Source: Riptortus pedestris (Eukaryota; Arthropoda; Insecta; Hemiptera; Alydidae). Taken from it: DNA of 64,000 nt. The stretch spans positions 4,332,001 through 4,396,000 of the forward strand of contig CM032229.1 of NCBI GenBank assembly GCA_019009955.1. The letters are read 5' to 3'. The notes beneath the pieces are model-generated. The model did not search any database. It saw only the letters and a program-made list of their open reading frames with translations, and was not told the origin of the DNA. Position numbers and translations under genes: made by a program. Positions within the stretch are counted from its first letter, which is position 1. Every line of letters begins with the position of its first letter. Below, piece after piece: positions 22,215-34,464 of this stretch.

Positions 22215-23401
22215 CTATATATATATAAAATTGTAACCTCTGTCTGTACATTGATTTTTTTCGCGAAATTTCACGATAACTTTTCGTTTCACATGTCATA
22301 GACACCATAACTGCATTTTGTTTCTTTGGTGTCTGTTTGTTTATTTGTTTGTTTGTTTGTTTGTTTATTTGTTTGTTTGTTTGTTACCTTTTCACGCATA
22401 AACGGCTGAACCGAATTTTATGAAACTTGGTATGTATATTACTACTAGCCCAACTTAGACTTTAGGCTATATTAATATTCTCTAAGGCAAACAGGAGTGG
22501 GGGTTATAAGGAAGGCCTGAAATTAAAAATAGCGATATTTCGTTTCCTATTGCTTTTTCAGCAAACATGCACATAACAAAAGTTGTTTATTTTGCAATTT
22601 AGAGTAACTTTTGTTATATACACTTTTGCCGTATACGGAAGTATAAATGCGTTATACGCTAAAAACTATAGCGGGAGTCCACAATTTTATTTGGGACAAA
22701 AGACTCAACCGAACTAAACCAAACTCGGTATGTGAATTAGTACTAACGCCTTCCTTATAATAAGCCATACTAACATTTCTAGGGACGGGCAGGAGTGGGG
22801 GTTATAAGGGAGGCCTGAAATTAAAAATAGCGATATTTCGTTTCCTATTGCTTTTTCAGCAAATATGCACATAACAAAAGTTGTTTATTTTGTTATTTAG
22901 AGTAACTTTTGTAATATGCTGTTTTGCTGAATACGGAAGTATAAATGAGTTATACGCTAAAAACTATAGCGGGAGACCACAATTTTATTTGGCACAAAAG
23001 ACTCAACCGAATTAAGCCAAGCTCGGTATGTGAATTAGTACTAACGCCTTCATTATAATAAGCTATACTAAGATTAATAATAGTGATATTTCGTTTCCTA
23101 TTGCATTTTCGGCAAATATGAACCTGAAAAAATTAGTTGAAATGTATGTCAATATTTTTTTCCTTAATAATTCAAATCTATGCATAATGCTTAGGAGACG
23201 GGAAATATGACAATATGCAAATCAGTGAAGTCTTACATAAAAAAATAATTTTATTATTAACAATTGCCAACAACGGGTATTAACCCTAAACACAGATACG
23301 GGTAAGTGTCAACATATTGTGCAAAGTAAAGCCTTGCCAAAAAAATATCATCACCATTCAGCCTCAAATGAATTCCCGGGCGAAGCCGGGTATCTAAGCT
23401 A

Positions 23402-23402
<1 letters not shown>
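22214..23402 (+). mobile_element. Non-autonomous Helitron (copy 2)
   Basis: The 5' TCTATATATATAAAATTG start at 22214 and the 3' hairpin followed by TATCTAAG then CTAG at 23399-23402 are both intact. Internal modules begin near 22494 and 22793 (period about 297 bp), followed by a shortened third. A long (GTTT)n tract lies at about 22335-22383. No coding capacity. Confidence 0.85.

Positions 23403-23460
<58 letters not shown>
23403..23460. repeat. (AT)n tract between facing Helitron 3' ends
   Basis: 58 bp of AT dinucleotides separating the CTAG end of copy 2 from the 3' end of copy 3. Confidence 0.9.
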
Positions 23461-23461
<1 letters not shown>

Positions 23462-24494
23462 TATCTCAGATACCCGTTGTCGCGCGGGAATTGATTTGAG
23501 GCTGAATGTTGATTGTATTTTTTTGGCAAGGCTTTACTTTGCACAATATTTTGACATTCACCCGTCCCAGTGTTTAGGGTTAGTACCCGTTGTTTGCATT
23601 TGTTAATAATAAAGTTAATTTTTTATGTAAGTCTTCACTGTCCCCCAAATTGTAATATTTCCCGTCTCCTGTGCATTATGCATAGATTTTAGTTGTTAAG
23701 GACAAAATATTAATATAGATTTGAATTAATTTTTCCAGGTGAGGTACCTCATAGTTCAAATAGGAATGAATTGTTGAGCATATCAATATTTCTACGCAAA
23801 TTACTTGCTCCACACATTGTTCCTGGAGAAATGTATAAAACAAAAGTTAATATAAATAACAAAGTAAACAGCTTTTGTTATGTGCATGTTTGTCAAAAAA
23901 TCAAATAGACAATGAAATATCGCGAATTTTTATTTCAGGCCTCCCTTATAACTCCCACTCCTGCCCGTTCCTAGAAATGTTGGTAAGGCTAGTTATAATG
24001 AAAGAGTTATTGATAATACACATACAAAGTTTTATTTATTTCGTTTGGATCTTTGGTCCCAAATAAAATTGTTCACTTCCGCTATTGGCTTTAGCGTATA
24101 TCTCGTTTGTAATTCGGTATATGAAAAAAGTGTATATAACAAAAGTTACTCTAAATAACAAAATAAACAACTTTTGCTATGTACATATTTGCCAAAAAAC
24201 GAATAGGAAACGAAATATCGCTATTTTTAATTTCTGGGTACCCTTATAACCCCCACTCCTGTTCGTCTCAGAGGATTTTAATATAGCCTAAAGTCTAAGT
24301 TATGTTGATAGTAATATACATACCAAGTTTCATAAAATTCGGTTCAGCCGTTTATGCGTGGAAATGTAACAAACAAACAAACACACACGAAAGAAACAAA
24401 ATGCAATTATGGTGTCTATGACATGTGAAACGAAAAGTTATCGTGAAATTTTGAGAAAAAAATCAATCAAGAGGTTACATTTTTATATATATAA
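23461..24494 (-). mobile_element. Non-autonomous Helitron (copy 3)
   Basis: Opposite orientation to copy 2. The 3' end (CTATCTCAGATACCC) has lost the perfect CTAG and the hairpin loop is mutated. The 5' end is TTTTATATATATAA at 24481-24494. Three modules, with CCTTATAACCCCCACTCC at their borders. The most diverged of the five long copies. Confidence 0.8.
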
Positions 24495-24944
24495 GTATCT
24501 GATAGTTATATATACATAATGTTTCAATTGCTCACTTCAAAAGGTATATATACATAATGTTTCATTCAAACCATACAAAATATTCAATGGATACTTAAGA
24601 AGTCCGAAAGACACCCAATGTTTACACTATAGTGGAGTTTATGAAGACGGCCACAAGAGTTAACCGACAAGTAGTTGATCTGAAACATCAGAGAATAAAA
24701 ACATCCGCCATTGCTAGGCAATCAAATATTTATTCTCACAAAATAAAGTTCGACGAGACAAAAAGTCTATTGAGAAGACCACTTCGGTAAAAGATTAGTT
24801 CTTGAAGCTCCCGAAATAAACAAGAGTACAAATACAGGGTCTTTCAAAAAGAATGAACCGATTTCATGAAGCTATATCTTATTAACAGACAGTAATACAA
24901 GATTGCAATAAAAAAACACATGTATTTAATGGTGTTGAAGTTTT
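24495..24944. other. Spacer with possible DNA-transposon remnant
   Basis: A 35-bp direct repeat containing TATATATACATAATGTTTCA (24507 and 24544). Then a frame fragment with VVDLKHQRIKTSAIARQSN, faintly like the helix-turn-helix of Tc1/mariner transposases, and ACAGGGTCTTTCAAAAAGAA at 24835, which looks like a transposon end. Too weak to call. Confidence 0.3.
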
Positions 24945-25081
24945 AGCAGATTTCCCTCAAGGGAAATCAGCTATTGAGGTCGTACTCATGATGCGATTTT
25001 CGAAAAATTTCTTCAAATGTCCATCGATCCTACCCAGGAGATGACGAAAATGAGGTCCGTTCAAAACTATATATATATATA

Positions 25082-25141
<60 letters not shown>
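24945..25141 (+). mobile_element. HINE-like element, part 1 (Helitron host)
   Basis: Near-perfect AGCAGATTTCCCTCAAGGGA start after TTTT, intact 5' block, AT core from 25071. Interrupted by Helitron copy 4. Confidence 0.9.
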
Positions 25142-25142
<1 letters not shown>

Positions 25143-26454
25143 TAGCTCAGATACCCGGCTTCGCCCGGGAATTGATTTGAGGCTGAATGGTGATGGTATT
25201 TTTTTGGCAAGGCTTTACTTTGCACAATATTTTGACATTTACCCGTTCCAGTCATTATCACTGTCCTCCAAATTGTCATATTTCCCGTCTCCTGTGCATT
25301 ATGCATACATTTCAGCTATTAAGGACAAAATATGAACATTGATTTGAATTAATTTTTCCAGCTGAGTTACCTCATAGTTCAAATAGGAATGAATTGTTGA
25401 GCATATCAATATTTCTACACAAATTACTTGCTCCACACATTGTTCCTGGAGAAATGTAAAAAAAAAAAAAATTAATCTAAATAACAAAGTAAAGAACTTT
25501 TGTTATGTGCATGTTTGTCGAAAAACAAATAGACAATGAAATATCGAGAATTTTTATTTCAGGCCTCCCTTATAACCCCCACTCTCGTTCTAACCTAAAC
25601 ATTTTAATATAGCTTATAATCATGGAAGAATTAATGCTAATTGACATACCGAGTTTTGTTGTTCGGTTCAATCGTTAGCGCCCAATAAAATAGTTGACTC
25701 CCGCTTTAGTTTATAGTGTATATCTCGTTTATACACTGTTAAAAGACGAAAATGAATATTACAAAAGTTACTCTAAATAACAAAATAAACAACTTTTGTT
25801 ATGTTCGTATTTGCCGAAAAACGAATAGAAAACGAAATACCGCTATTTTAAATTCAGGCCTCCCTTACAACCCCCACTCCTGCCCGTCCCTAGAAATGTT
25901 GGTATGGCTTGTTATAATGAAAGCATTAGTGCTAATACACATACCGAGTTTTATTTATTTCGGTTGGTTCTTTTGTCCCAAATAAAATTGTTCACTTCCG
26001 CTATAGGTTTTAGCGTATATCGCGTTTAAACTTCGGTATACGAAAAAAGTGTATATAACAAAAGTTACTCTAAATAACAAAATAAACAACTTTTGTTGTG
26101 TTCATATTTCCCGAAAAACCAATAGGAAACGAAATATCGCTATTTTTAATTTCTGGCTTCCCTTATAACCCCCACTCCTGTTCGTCTCAGCGAATACTAA
26201 TATAGCCTAAAGTCTAAGTTGGGTTAGTAGTAATATACATACCAAGTTTCATAAAATTCGGTTCAGCCGTTTATGCGTGAAAAGGTAACAAACAAACAAA
26301 CAAACAAACAAATAAACAAACAAACAAACAAACAGACACCAAAGAAACAAAATGCAGTTATGGTGTCTATGACATGTAAAACGAAAAGTTATCGTGAAAT
26401 TTCGCGAAAAAAATCAATGTACAGACAGAGGTTACAATTTTATATATATATAGA
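25142..26454 (-). mobile_element. Non-autonomous Helitron (copy 4)
   Basis: The complement of CTAG at 25142-25145 and the hairpin (CCCGGCTTCGCCCGGG) mark the 3' end; TATATATATAGA at 26443-26454 marks the 5' TC end. Four CCCCCACTC-type module borders (near 25575, 25870 and 26170, plus a partial one) show more modules than copy 1. A (CAAA)n tract lies at 26289-26333. Inserted in the AT core of a HINE-like copy that resumes at 26455. Confidence 0.88.
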
Positions 26455-27014
26455 TATATATATTTGTCTGTTAACACTCTAGCGGTCGCAATTTTTGTTT
26501 AATCGTCACCAAACTCGGTATTTAATCGTTTTATGTAAAAAGGAAGATCAAGTTCGTTAACGGCTGAAATCGGACCAGTGGGAGGGGGGGTTTAGAGGGG
26601 GGGATTTTCAAAAATTCGAAATATCTCCGTTATTATGCATCGGATCGTAAAATTGTATAGAACCAATCTTATTGCAAATTACATTTACTATAAATAATGT
26701 TATATACATTTATTCTGTATCTTGAATATTAACCGAGATATTTGCATTTGTATTCTGCGTGTGGTCGCTATGTTCGGACTTTCCGCCGAGAGCTCTGGTG
26801 GCCATTTCCATAACTATTCGTCCCTCGTGAATAGGTTTAGAGGTTAGGTTAACTGTTTTTTGGGGCTAGAAACTACTGGGTTATTACGCCCTAAATAATG
26901 TTTTAGGTTTAGAGGTTTCTTACTACTACAGTTGTTATTAGGCAGATTTCTCTATTGTAAAACTTCACGTGGGAAATCTGCTTAGTTTACGCAGCCCCTG
27001 CGTGACGGACTTTT
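26455..27014 (+). mobile_element. HINE-like element, part 2
   Basis: TTGTCTGTTAACACTCTAGC, middle block, a subfamily-specific segment (26755-26940), then CACGTGGGAAATCTGCTTAG and a perfect ACGCAGCCCCTGCGT hairpin ending GACGGACTTTT at 27014. Confidence 0.9.
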
Positions 27015-27611
27015 ATGGTGTCATCATAAACATCATGTTAGTAAAATTACACACGAAACTACAACATTGCAGACTTTCCGGCTGTCAGTTTCAAACGATG
27101 ATTTCAGATGAAACTTCGAATGGAATTTGGCAATTAAGATCAACTTTAAATCGATTACATCTGAAATATTTTATACCATACATAAATAAAATAATACTCA
27201 AGACTAAACCAACATAATTTTATGTACAAGAAATTCTTAATTATATCTATTGCAGGTATTTACCCAGGTAAGAATTACACTGTACTGACTTGCATACTGT
27301 TAATTTATGACTGCCTACTCACAGATAATTACTGAAAACGATTGATCCAAGTAGTAAGAAAAGCTGAAAAAAGGTGGCTCATAAATCCAGAAATTGCTTA
27401 CGAAACAGTGCCAAAGGAATTAGGAAAATTTAATAAATGTGTTTATGAATTATTAAGACTACACCCGTGTTTGCTATGAAGTGAATAGGAAGAAAAGTTA
27501 TGTTACTAAAATTGACTATTTCATTGTATTGAAATGTTATTGTATTTTTCTGTTTTTATGTGGCCATTTGCATGTATCGTGTATGGTGCACACAGAAAAT
27601 ATAGTTCCTAT
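27015..27611. other. Spacer, nothing recognised
   Basis: Open frames up to about 80 codons without recognisable features. Confidence 0.35.
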
Positions 27612-27925
<314 letters not shown>

Positions 27926-28680
27926 AAATTGTGACACACCAAATTGAGTCTGCGGAGAGACATGTTCTCCACCAAATTCTGATTCGGCAAGAATCCAGTT
28001 GCTCCGAGCAGTTTATGATTACTCACCTGAACCAGAGGATATGGTTAGCTCTCCGGAAAACAGCAATGCATTCAGAACCATCATACAACACTGGAAGAAT
28101 ATGTCTCGATACTAATACTAATGGGGAAAAGAAATGGAAAAAGAAGGGAATAAAGTCGAATTAATGTAATCGTATCCTCCAATTGAAGTGGCAATGACAC
28201 AACTAGTGCCAGGAGTACTTTAAAAAAAAAAAGAATTATAATATGGGTTACGGTTAGTGAATCATTGAAAATAGAATAGTGAGCATGATGGAGGGGTCTG
28301 GCTGCTACTATCCAGCGAGGTAGGTGGGTATTGCTGGCTGTGCATGCAGAGAGATAGAAGGCCCAGCTATTCCAACCTCGTTGCATAACTGCCTCAGCAG
28401 ATAATACTCCAGATGACAAACATCTCCCCCTCCATTAATATTATACAACTCCTTACCAACCAACCCTATATCCATCCTCTAAACTCATTTGCACCCCATT
28501 TAAGTTTCCATAGTGAATTATAGGCGATGTTACTCACTATTAATAATGGACTACAGTTTCGCTAAGTATGCTACATTCTATTAAAGAATGACACTTTTGC
28601 CTATAATTTATGTCAACCCACAAAGACTCCTTAATAATGTTCTATAATTATTAAGGCCACTGTGGGCTGAAGTTCTTTAA
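27926..28680. other. Unassigned sequence
   Basis: A 112-codon minus frame (28081-28419) has an A-rich complement and no recognisable domain; not called. No repeat end seen. Confidence 0.3.
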
Positions 28681-28870
28681 AAAAGTCAGTCAGGCCGAGG
28701 CTGCGCAAACCAAACAGATCTCCCATGTGCTCATATATACACTTGTGATTTCATCTCGCCTTATATGAATTTTGAAATCCCCCTATTCCCGGGTCCGATT
28801 TCAGTCAGTTATGGCCCTTAGTTGAACAATACAGTTAAATGTCAATTATAGTTCTAGAGGCAACAATTTT
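28681..28870 (-). mobile_element. Diverged HINE-like remnant
   Basis: GGCTGCGCAAACCAAACAGA and TCTCCCATGTGC at the left, then GGGTCCGATTTCAGTCAGTT: an old minus-strand copy with most of the middle deleted. Confidence 0.5.
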
Positions 28871-28970
28871 TATACGACTGTTGTTCTAGAATATCACATG
28901 AGGTTCTCTCGAAGAAAGTAACATGGTGTAGAACTAATAGAAAATGAATGAATATTTGTGTACGATATTC

Positions 28971-29179
28971 ATTAACGTCTGCATTTTGCTACTATGGATC
29001 GTTGTTGGTAGTTCTTTCTAAAAATAACCATCCTTTTCCATCTATGATGAAAAATAAATTTATTTAAAGTGTCTGTCACTATAAAAAAAAAAAAAAAAAA
29101 AAACCTGTTACCCATGTGCGGGACAGAATTACTAATCTAGGGATTGAGCCCAACTTGCTGATTAACCAAACAGAACTGT
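28971..29179 (-). repeat. SINE family A copy
   Basis: TTTTGCTACTATGG near 28991, the CTATGATGAAAAATAAATTT segment, an A run at 29082-29103, and a degraded head (CATGTGCGGGACAGAATTACTAATC). Older than the copy at 5184. Confidence 0.55.
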
Positions 29180-29199
29180 AAATAAATGTTCTTTAAGAA

Positions 29200-29260
29200 G
29201 AGGTTGAGTAAACTAAGCAGATTTCCATGTACTAGACTTCTTGGTGACAGACCCCATCAA
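29200..29260 (-). mobile_element. HINE-like terminal scrap
   Basis: GGTTGAGTAAACTAAGCAGA then TTTCCATGTAC: the old-subfamily 3' terminus. Confidence 0.45.
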
Positions 29261-29877
29261 TATTTTCGTAAAAAGTTAAGTTAATTTATTAGTACTCGGA
29301 ATTTGAGCTCCATATAGTTTCTTAGCGGATCGGGCTCTCTAAGGGAAAGTCGAAGGACTGAAAAAGTAAATTTTGGATGTCCACTGTATGCTTTGTATTA
29401 CAATGATCCCAATGGAACCGTTTATTCTGGATGACACCCAGAGATAAGGAAAGCCCTTGGATTAGGAGACAGACTTCCAGATGGTATACAGTTAATACAC
29501 AACCGTAAATTAACGAAGGCTGGGCACTCTATTAGGAACAAGATTAAAAAATGGTCCAAATAGGTAATAAACTTGTAGCCATGAGGTTATAAAAGGAAAA
29601 GAGGAAGACTTGCTTGGTTTAGGAAATGATAAAGAAATGTGCAAAAGTCTCTTAGAGGTAAAAATGCGAGGAGCCTAAGAAAACCCCATTACAAGTAATA
29701 GCTCAAACAGAAACCTAATTAGACTAATAATGATTACCAAAAATACTGCCTAAAAGTCAATATATCAAAGAACTCAACACAAATATCAACCAAAGACTGA
29801 TTTTGTTCCAACCATTATATTTTTTGGGGCACGGATTAAGGCGAGGACACATTAACAGTAAGCTGAAGGTAAAAAAT
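29261..29877. other. Unassigned, possibly old LINE
   Basis: Open fragments such as RGRLAWFRK (near 29605) are faintly reminiscent of LINE tails. The last 50 bases may be the head of the family B SINE that resumes at 31488. Confidence 0.25.
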
Positions 29878-30716
29878 GTCCGTCACGCAGGGGCTGCGTA
29901 AACTAAGCAGATTTCCCTCGTGAAGTTTAGTAATAGATAAATATACATACTGGTAACACAACACCACCATGAATAAATACAAACGGAAATAAGAAATGTT
30001 TCATCCAATTTCAATAACCTGCCGACAGGAAGCGTTAGGTTAGAAATGTAAACAAACGGGTCTGCCCGCTTCACACCGGAAAGAAAAACAATTACTGAAA
30101 TATATCAGACTATAACATATTAATTTTATTGAGAACTATTTACTGTATCTTGTACTGTAATTAATAATAATTCAGAATAATTGTTATCTCAATCAATCAA
30201 ATTTTAGTAGTCCAAAACATTAAGACGGGGGGGGGGGTCACCGGGACATATTTGCATGTATCTCGTATAATAAAGGTCTCTTGAATACAATTTTTGGTAT
30301 TTAAACTTCAAATAATGTGATTTATTATGTAGCTGAGAATTGTTTATGTAACATTAGTAGAAGTTGCGGTTTGATTTTGATGGCTGAAAACTGAAAAATG
30401 CCAATATCTCGGTTAATATTCAAGATAGAGAATAAACGTATATTACAATATTTATAGTAAATGTAATTCTCAAAAAGATTGATTTTATAAAATTTTTCGA
30501 TCCGACGTATAGTAACGGAGATATTTCTAATTTTCGAATATTCCCTCCTCTAAACCCCCCCTCCCACTGGTCCGATTTCAGCCGTTAACAAACTTGATCT
30601 TCCTTTTTACCTAAAACGATTAAATACCGAGTTTGGTGACGATTAAATAAAAATTGCGACCACTAGAGTGTTAACAGACAAATATATATATATATAATTT
30701 CGAACGGACCACATTT
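29878..30716 (-). mobile_element. HINE-like outer element, part 1
   Basis: Near-full minus copy of the long subfamily. It starts TCCGTCACGCAGGGGCTGCG (perfect hairpin) and runs through the middle block and a short AT core to GAACGGACCACATTT. A second copy is inserted there; the rest is at 31385-31487. Confidence 0.92.
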
Positions 30717-30863
30717 AGCAGATTTCTCTTAAGGGAAATCAGCTATTGAGGTCGTAATCATGACGCGATTTACGAAACATTTCTTCAAATGTCCATCGAT
30801 TCTACCTAGGAGATGACGAAAATGAGGTCCGTTCAAAATTATACATATCTATGTATCTAACAA

Positions 30864-30911
<48 letters not shown>

Positions 30912-31384
30912 TATATATATTTGTCTGTTAACGCTCTAGCGGTCGCAATTTTTGTTTGATCGTTACCAAACTCGGAATCTAATCGTTTTATGTAAAAAGG
31001 AAGATCAAGTTCGTTAATGGCTGAAATCGGACCAGTGTGAGGGGGGGTTTAGAGGGGGGATTTTCGAAAATTCGAAATATCTCCGTTACCATACGTCGGA
31101 TCAAAAAATTGTATAGAACCAATCTTATTGCAAATTAAATTTACTATAAATATTGTTCTATACATTTATTCTGTATCTTTAATATTAACCGAGATATTTG
31201 GATTTGTATTGTGAGTGTGGTCAGCTATGTTAGGAGTTTCCGCCGAGCGCACTAGCGCTAGTGTGGCCGTTTCACTAACTATTCGTCCTCCTGAGAATAG
31301 GTTATTACTAGGCAGATTTCTCTATTGTAAAACTTCACGTGGGAAATCTGCTTAGTTTACGCAGCCCCTGCGTGACGGACTTTT
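30717..31384 (+). mobile_element. HINE-like inner element, short subfamily
   Basis: A complete 668-bp copy, AGCAGATTTCTC to GACGGACTTTT, with an AT core at 30867-30921 and a perfect terminal hairpin. It lies inside the minus copy at 29878-31487, at a T run. Confidence 0.93.
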
Positions 31385-31487
31385 TCGTCATCTCCTGGGT
31401 AGGATCGATGGACATTTGAAGAAATTTTTCGAAAATCGCGTCATGAGTACGACCTCAATAGCTGATTTCGCTTAAGGGAAATCTGCT
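31385..31487 (-). mobile_element. HINE-like outer element, part 2
   Basis: Resumes as CGTCATCTCCTGGGTAGG and ends GGGAAATCTGCT at 31487. Confidence 0.92.
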
Positions 31488-31800
31488 CATTGGTTCGGGT
31501 CAATCCCCGCCAAGGAAGAATATTATTTCACGAGCTCGCTTGCAGAAGGTGCTAGTGTTGGAGTGCTTTAGCAAAGAACCGGTAGTCTTAACCGGTTACT
31601 ATTATCATAGCTCTCTTAGATCCCACCCATAGACACACAGGTCAATGGGGCCCGTCACTCTTCTAGAGGCGACTCAATCCAGGTCCTCCTTGGTTAACGG
31701 GGGTTGTTCGTCTAGTAGATCGCTAAATACGTAAAAACTCAGAGATTCGCTCGGATGTGGTCAAAGATCTCAAAGGAGTTTTATGCCAACCAGAAAAACA
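31488..31800 (+). repeat. SINE-like family B copy
   Basis: Begins right at the HINE-like end with GGTTCGGGTCAATCCCCGCC (B-box-like). Contains CCTCCTTGGTTAACGGGGG and TATGCCAACC near the 3' side. The 5' head may be at the other end of the HINE-like insertion, near 29840-29877. Confidence 0.6.
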
Positions 31801-32230
31801 TGTATATAAATATTAATATGATAAATAAAGGTTATTTATTATTACTCTATTTTATGATATTCCTTGGCATCGTTGCCAAATATGGTATTCAACTTTATAT
31901 CTATAATAATTGACATAACTCTATCAGTTCAGAGAAGGAGATATATTTTATAGGTTGCAGCATTTTATACTCTCTTGCTGTTTGTACAGGATGCGTCATC
32001 ACCCTGACAAAATAAACTATCCCAAGATGGCGTGGGTGTATTTGTGGCGGGAAACCCACCCCTTCCCTCCCACAGATTCAACATTTTACGCTAAAAAATG
32101 GTTTAGGGAATTCCTCTCATAACTCCCTTCCCGGGCTTCCTTATCTTGTTTGGAGCAGCTCCAAAGCTCCCATCATCCCCCCTCCCCTTGCACTCACAAT
32201 AAAATACCCTAGAAATTCATACCAAAAATG
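31801..32230 (+). other. Unassigned, with an exon-like 43-codon frame
   Basis: At 31991-32122 a frame MRHHPDKINYPKMAWVYLW... begins after a splice-acceptor-like CTGTTTGTACAG. No homology recognised; local GC is higher than the surroundings. Could be an exon, a transposon scrap or chance. Confidence 0.25.
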
Positions 32231-32460
32231 TTTAAGAAGAGGTTCTTATCCGGAACCACTTGTATGTCCGGCCTGCCGTAACAAGGAAGTCGCGTGACAA
32301 TTATCACTTAGTAATTCGCAAATAGTGTTGAGAAATAAATGTAATAGAGAATTAACTATCAAACACATACTTACATACTGCACACTAATAACTAACTAGA
32401 ACATAACAACTAACCTGTCAAAAATATTACAAATCAACAGCCCATAGAGTGGCACTGTAA
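32231..32460 (+). pseudogene. LINE C-terminal remnant (same family as 62.3 kb)
   Basis: PEPLVCPAC (near 32247) mirrors the PPLCTLC knuckle of the LINE at 62.6 kb. The bases from about 32358 (CTATCAAACACATACTTACA) match 62638 onwards closely for about 100 bp. Broken by stops. Confidence 0.65.
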
Positions 32461-32542
32461 TGCAACTAGAGATAGATTTCAATAAAATATACCTGCACAC
32501 TAAAACATTAAACTGCACATTAAAAGTAAAAATCTAATTTCC

Positions 32543-32598
32543 AAATTTTTCTTCAAATGTCCATCGATCCTACCAAGATGACGAAAATGAGGTCCGTT

Positions 32599-32666
<68 letters not shown>

Positions 32667-33454
32667 CTGTTGCCACTCTAATGGTCGGAATTATTCTTTG
32701 ATCTTTACCAAACTCGATATTTAGTCATTTTGTGTAAAAAGAAAGATCAAGTTCGTTAAGAGCTAAAATCGGACCAGGGGGAGGGGGGTTTAAACGGCGA
32801 TGGCTTTGAGAATTCCAAATACGTCCGTTACTATACGTAGGATCGAAAAAGAATCAATCTTATTTCAAATTAAATGCACTATAAATATTGATCTATACAT
32901 TTATTCTTTATCTTGAATATTAACCAAGATATTTGCATTTTTCAGTTTTCAGCAAACCCCCACTTCTGCTCATGTTACATAAAAAATACTCTGTTATATA
33001 ATAAAACACTGAATTCGAAGGTTAAATATCAAATATTGTTTTCAAGAGACCTTTAATATAAGAGACGCATGCAAATATTTTTTGGTAACCCCCCCCTGTC
33101 TTAAGTTCTTGGACTACCAAAATTCGTTTGATTTAGGTAAATATTATTCTGATTCATTATAAATTAAAGTTCTTCATATAGTAAATAGTTTTCAATAAAA
33201 TTAATATTTTATGTTCTGATATATTTCAGTAAATTGTTTTCCGGTAAGAGGTTGACAGACCTGTTTGTTCACATTTCAGACGCTTCCCGTCCAGAATTTA
33301 TTAAAGTTTAGTAAAAGATTTCTTATTATGGTATGTTTTTATTCACTTTACATTCACGGTGGTGTTGTATAATCATGTACGTAGATTTATATATTGTTAA
33401 ACTTCAAGCGGGAAATCTGCTTAGTATACGTAGCCCCTGCGTGACGGACTTTTT
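32543..33454 (+). mobile_element. HINE-like element, 5'-truncated
   Basis: Starts inside the 5' block (TTCTTCAAATGTCCATCGAT). AT core at 32600-32662, long-subfamily body, 3' end ACGTAGCCCCTGCGTGACGG with one hairpin mismatch. Confidence 0.88.
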
Positions 33455-33529
33455 ATTTTACAAGAGACAAAGATACTAGTAGAATAATTCGTGCAGAAAG
33501 CCAGTCCTATTATTCTATTAGAGAAAATA

Positions 33530-33646
33530 TAACGTCTTAATCTCACTTAGCAACCTAGAGTGCCGAGATCGATTCCGCCATGGGCAATAGACATTTATTT
33601 AGTGAAAAACTAATTAACTTAGATCCTTAGACCCACCCTGGCTAGA
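33530..33646 (+). repeat. SINE family A, 5' part
   Basis: The B-box-like CGAGATCGATTCCGCC and GGGCAATAGACATTTATTTA are well preserved. It stops at GGCTAGAAAAA where the next HINE-like element begins. Confidence 0.65.
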
Positions 33647-34464
33647 AAAAAGTCCGTCACGCAGGGGCTGCGTAATCTAAGCAGATTTCCTATGTGAAGT
33701 TTTACAATAGAGAAATCTGCATACTTCCAACACAACACCACCATGATTAAATACAAACAGTAATGAGAAATCTTTCAGATAATTAAAATAAATTCCCAAT
33801 GGAAACGGCTCCTGAATTGTAAGAATAATTTCTATTTTAATAACTCAAATTTTAGTTGTCCAAGAACTAAAGGAGGGGGCGGATGAACAGAACGTATTTG
33901 CATAAATCTCACAATGTAATGAAGGTAAGGTAAGGTTAGAAACGACAGGTAAGGTTAGAAGAAGCTTCCACCTGAGCCGATCAGTTACGGAAACGGCCGA
34001 CCTAATCCGAACTATACCCGATCACAGACTTCATAAAAATGCAAATATCTCTGTTAATATTCAAGTTAGAGAATAAATGTATTTAACAATATTTATAGTA
34101 AATTTAATTTGCAATAAGATTGGTTCTATACAATGTTTTGATCCGATGCATAATAACGGAGATATTTTGAATTTTCAAAAATTCCCTTTTCTAACCCCCC
34201 TCCCCCTTCCCTCTAGTCCGATTTGTGAGCCATTAACAAACTTGATCTGTCTTTTTACATAAAACGGTTAAATATCGAGTTTTGTAACGATCAAACGAAA
34301 ATTGCGACCGCTAGAGCTTTAACAGACAAATATATATATATAATTTTGAACCTCATTTTCTCCATCTCCTGGGTAGAATCGATGGACATTTGAAATTTTT
34401 TTTTTTCGAAAATCGCGTCATGAGTACGACCTCAATAGCTGATTTCCCTTAAGGAAAATTTGCT
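33647..34464 (-). mobile_element. HINE-like element, complete
   Basis: 818 bp in minus orientation: AAAAAGTCCGTCACGCAGGG (perfect hairpin), the middle block with a GGTAAGGTAAGGTTAGAA insert shared with 48.9 kb and 58.98 kb, a short AT core near 34330, and the 5' end AAATTTGCT. Confidence 0.9.

Noticed and set aside
23403..23460. Tail-to-tail Helitrons as the arms of one giant foldback
   Set aside because: The two copies differ in module number and divergence, and each has its own ends.
28081..28419. 112-codon minus frame as a host gene
   Set aside because: No recognisable domain, splice context or compositional support.
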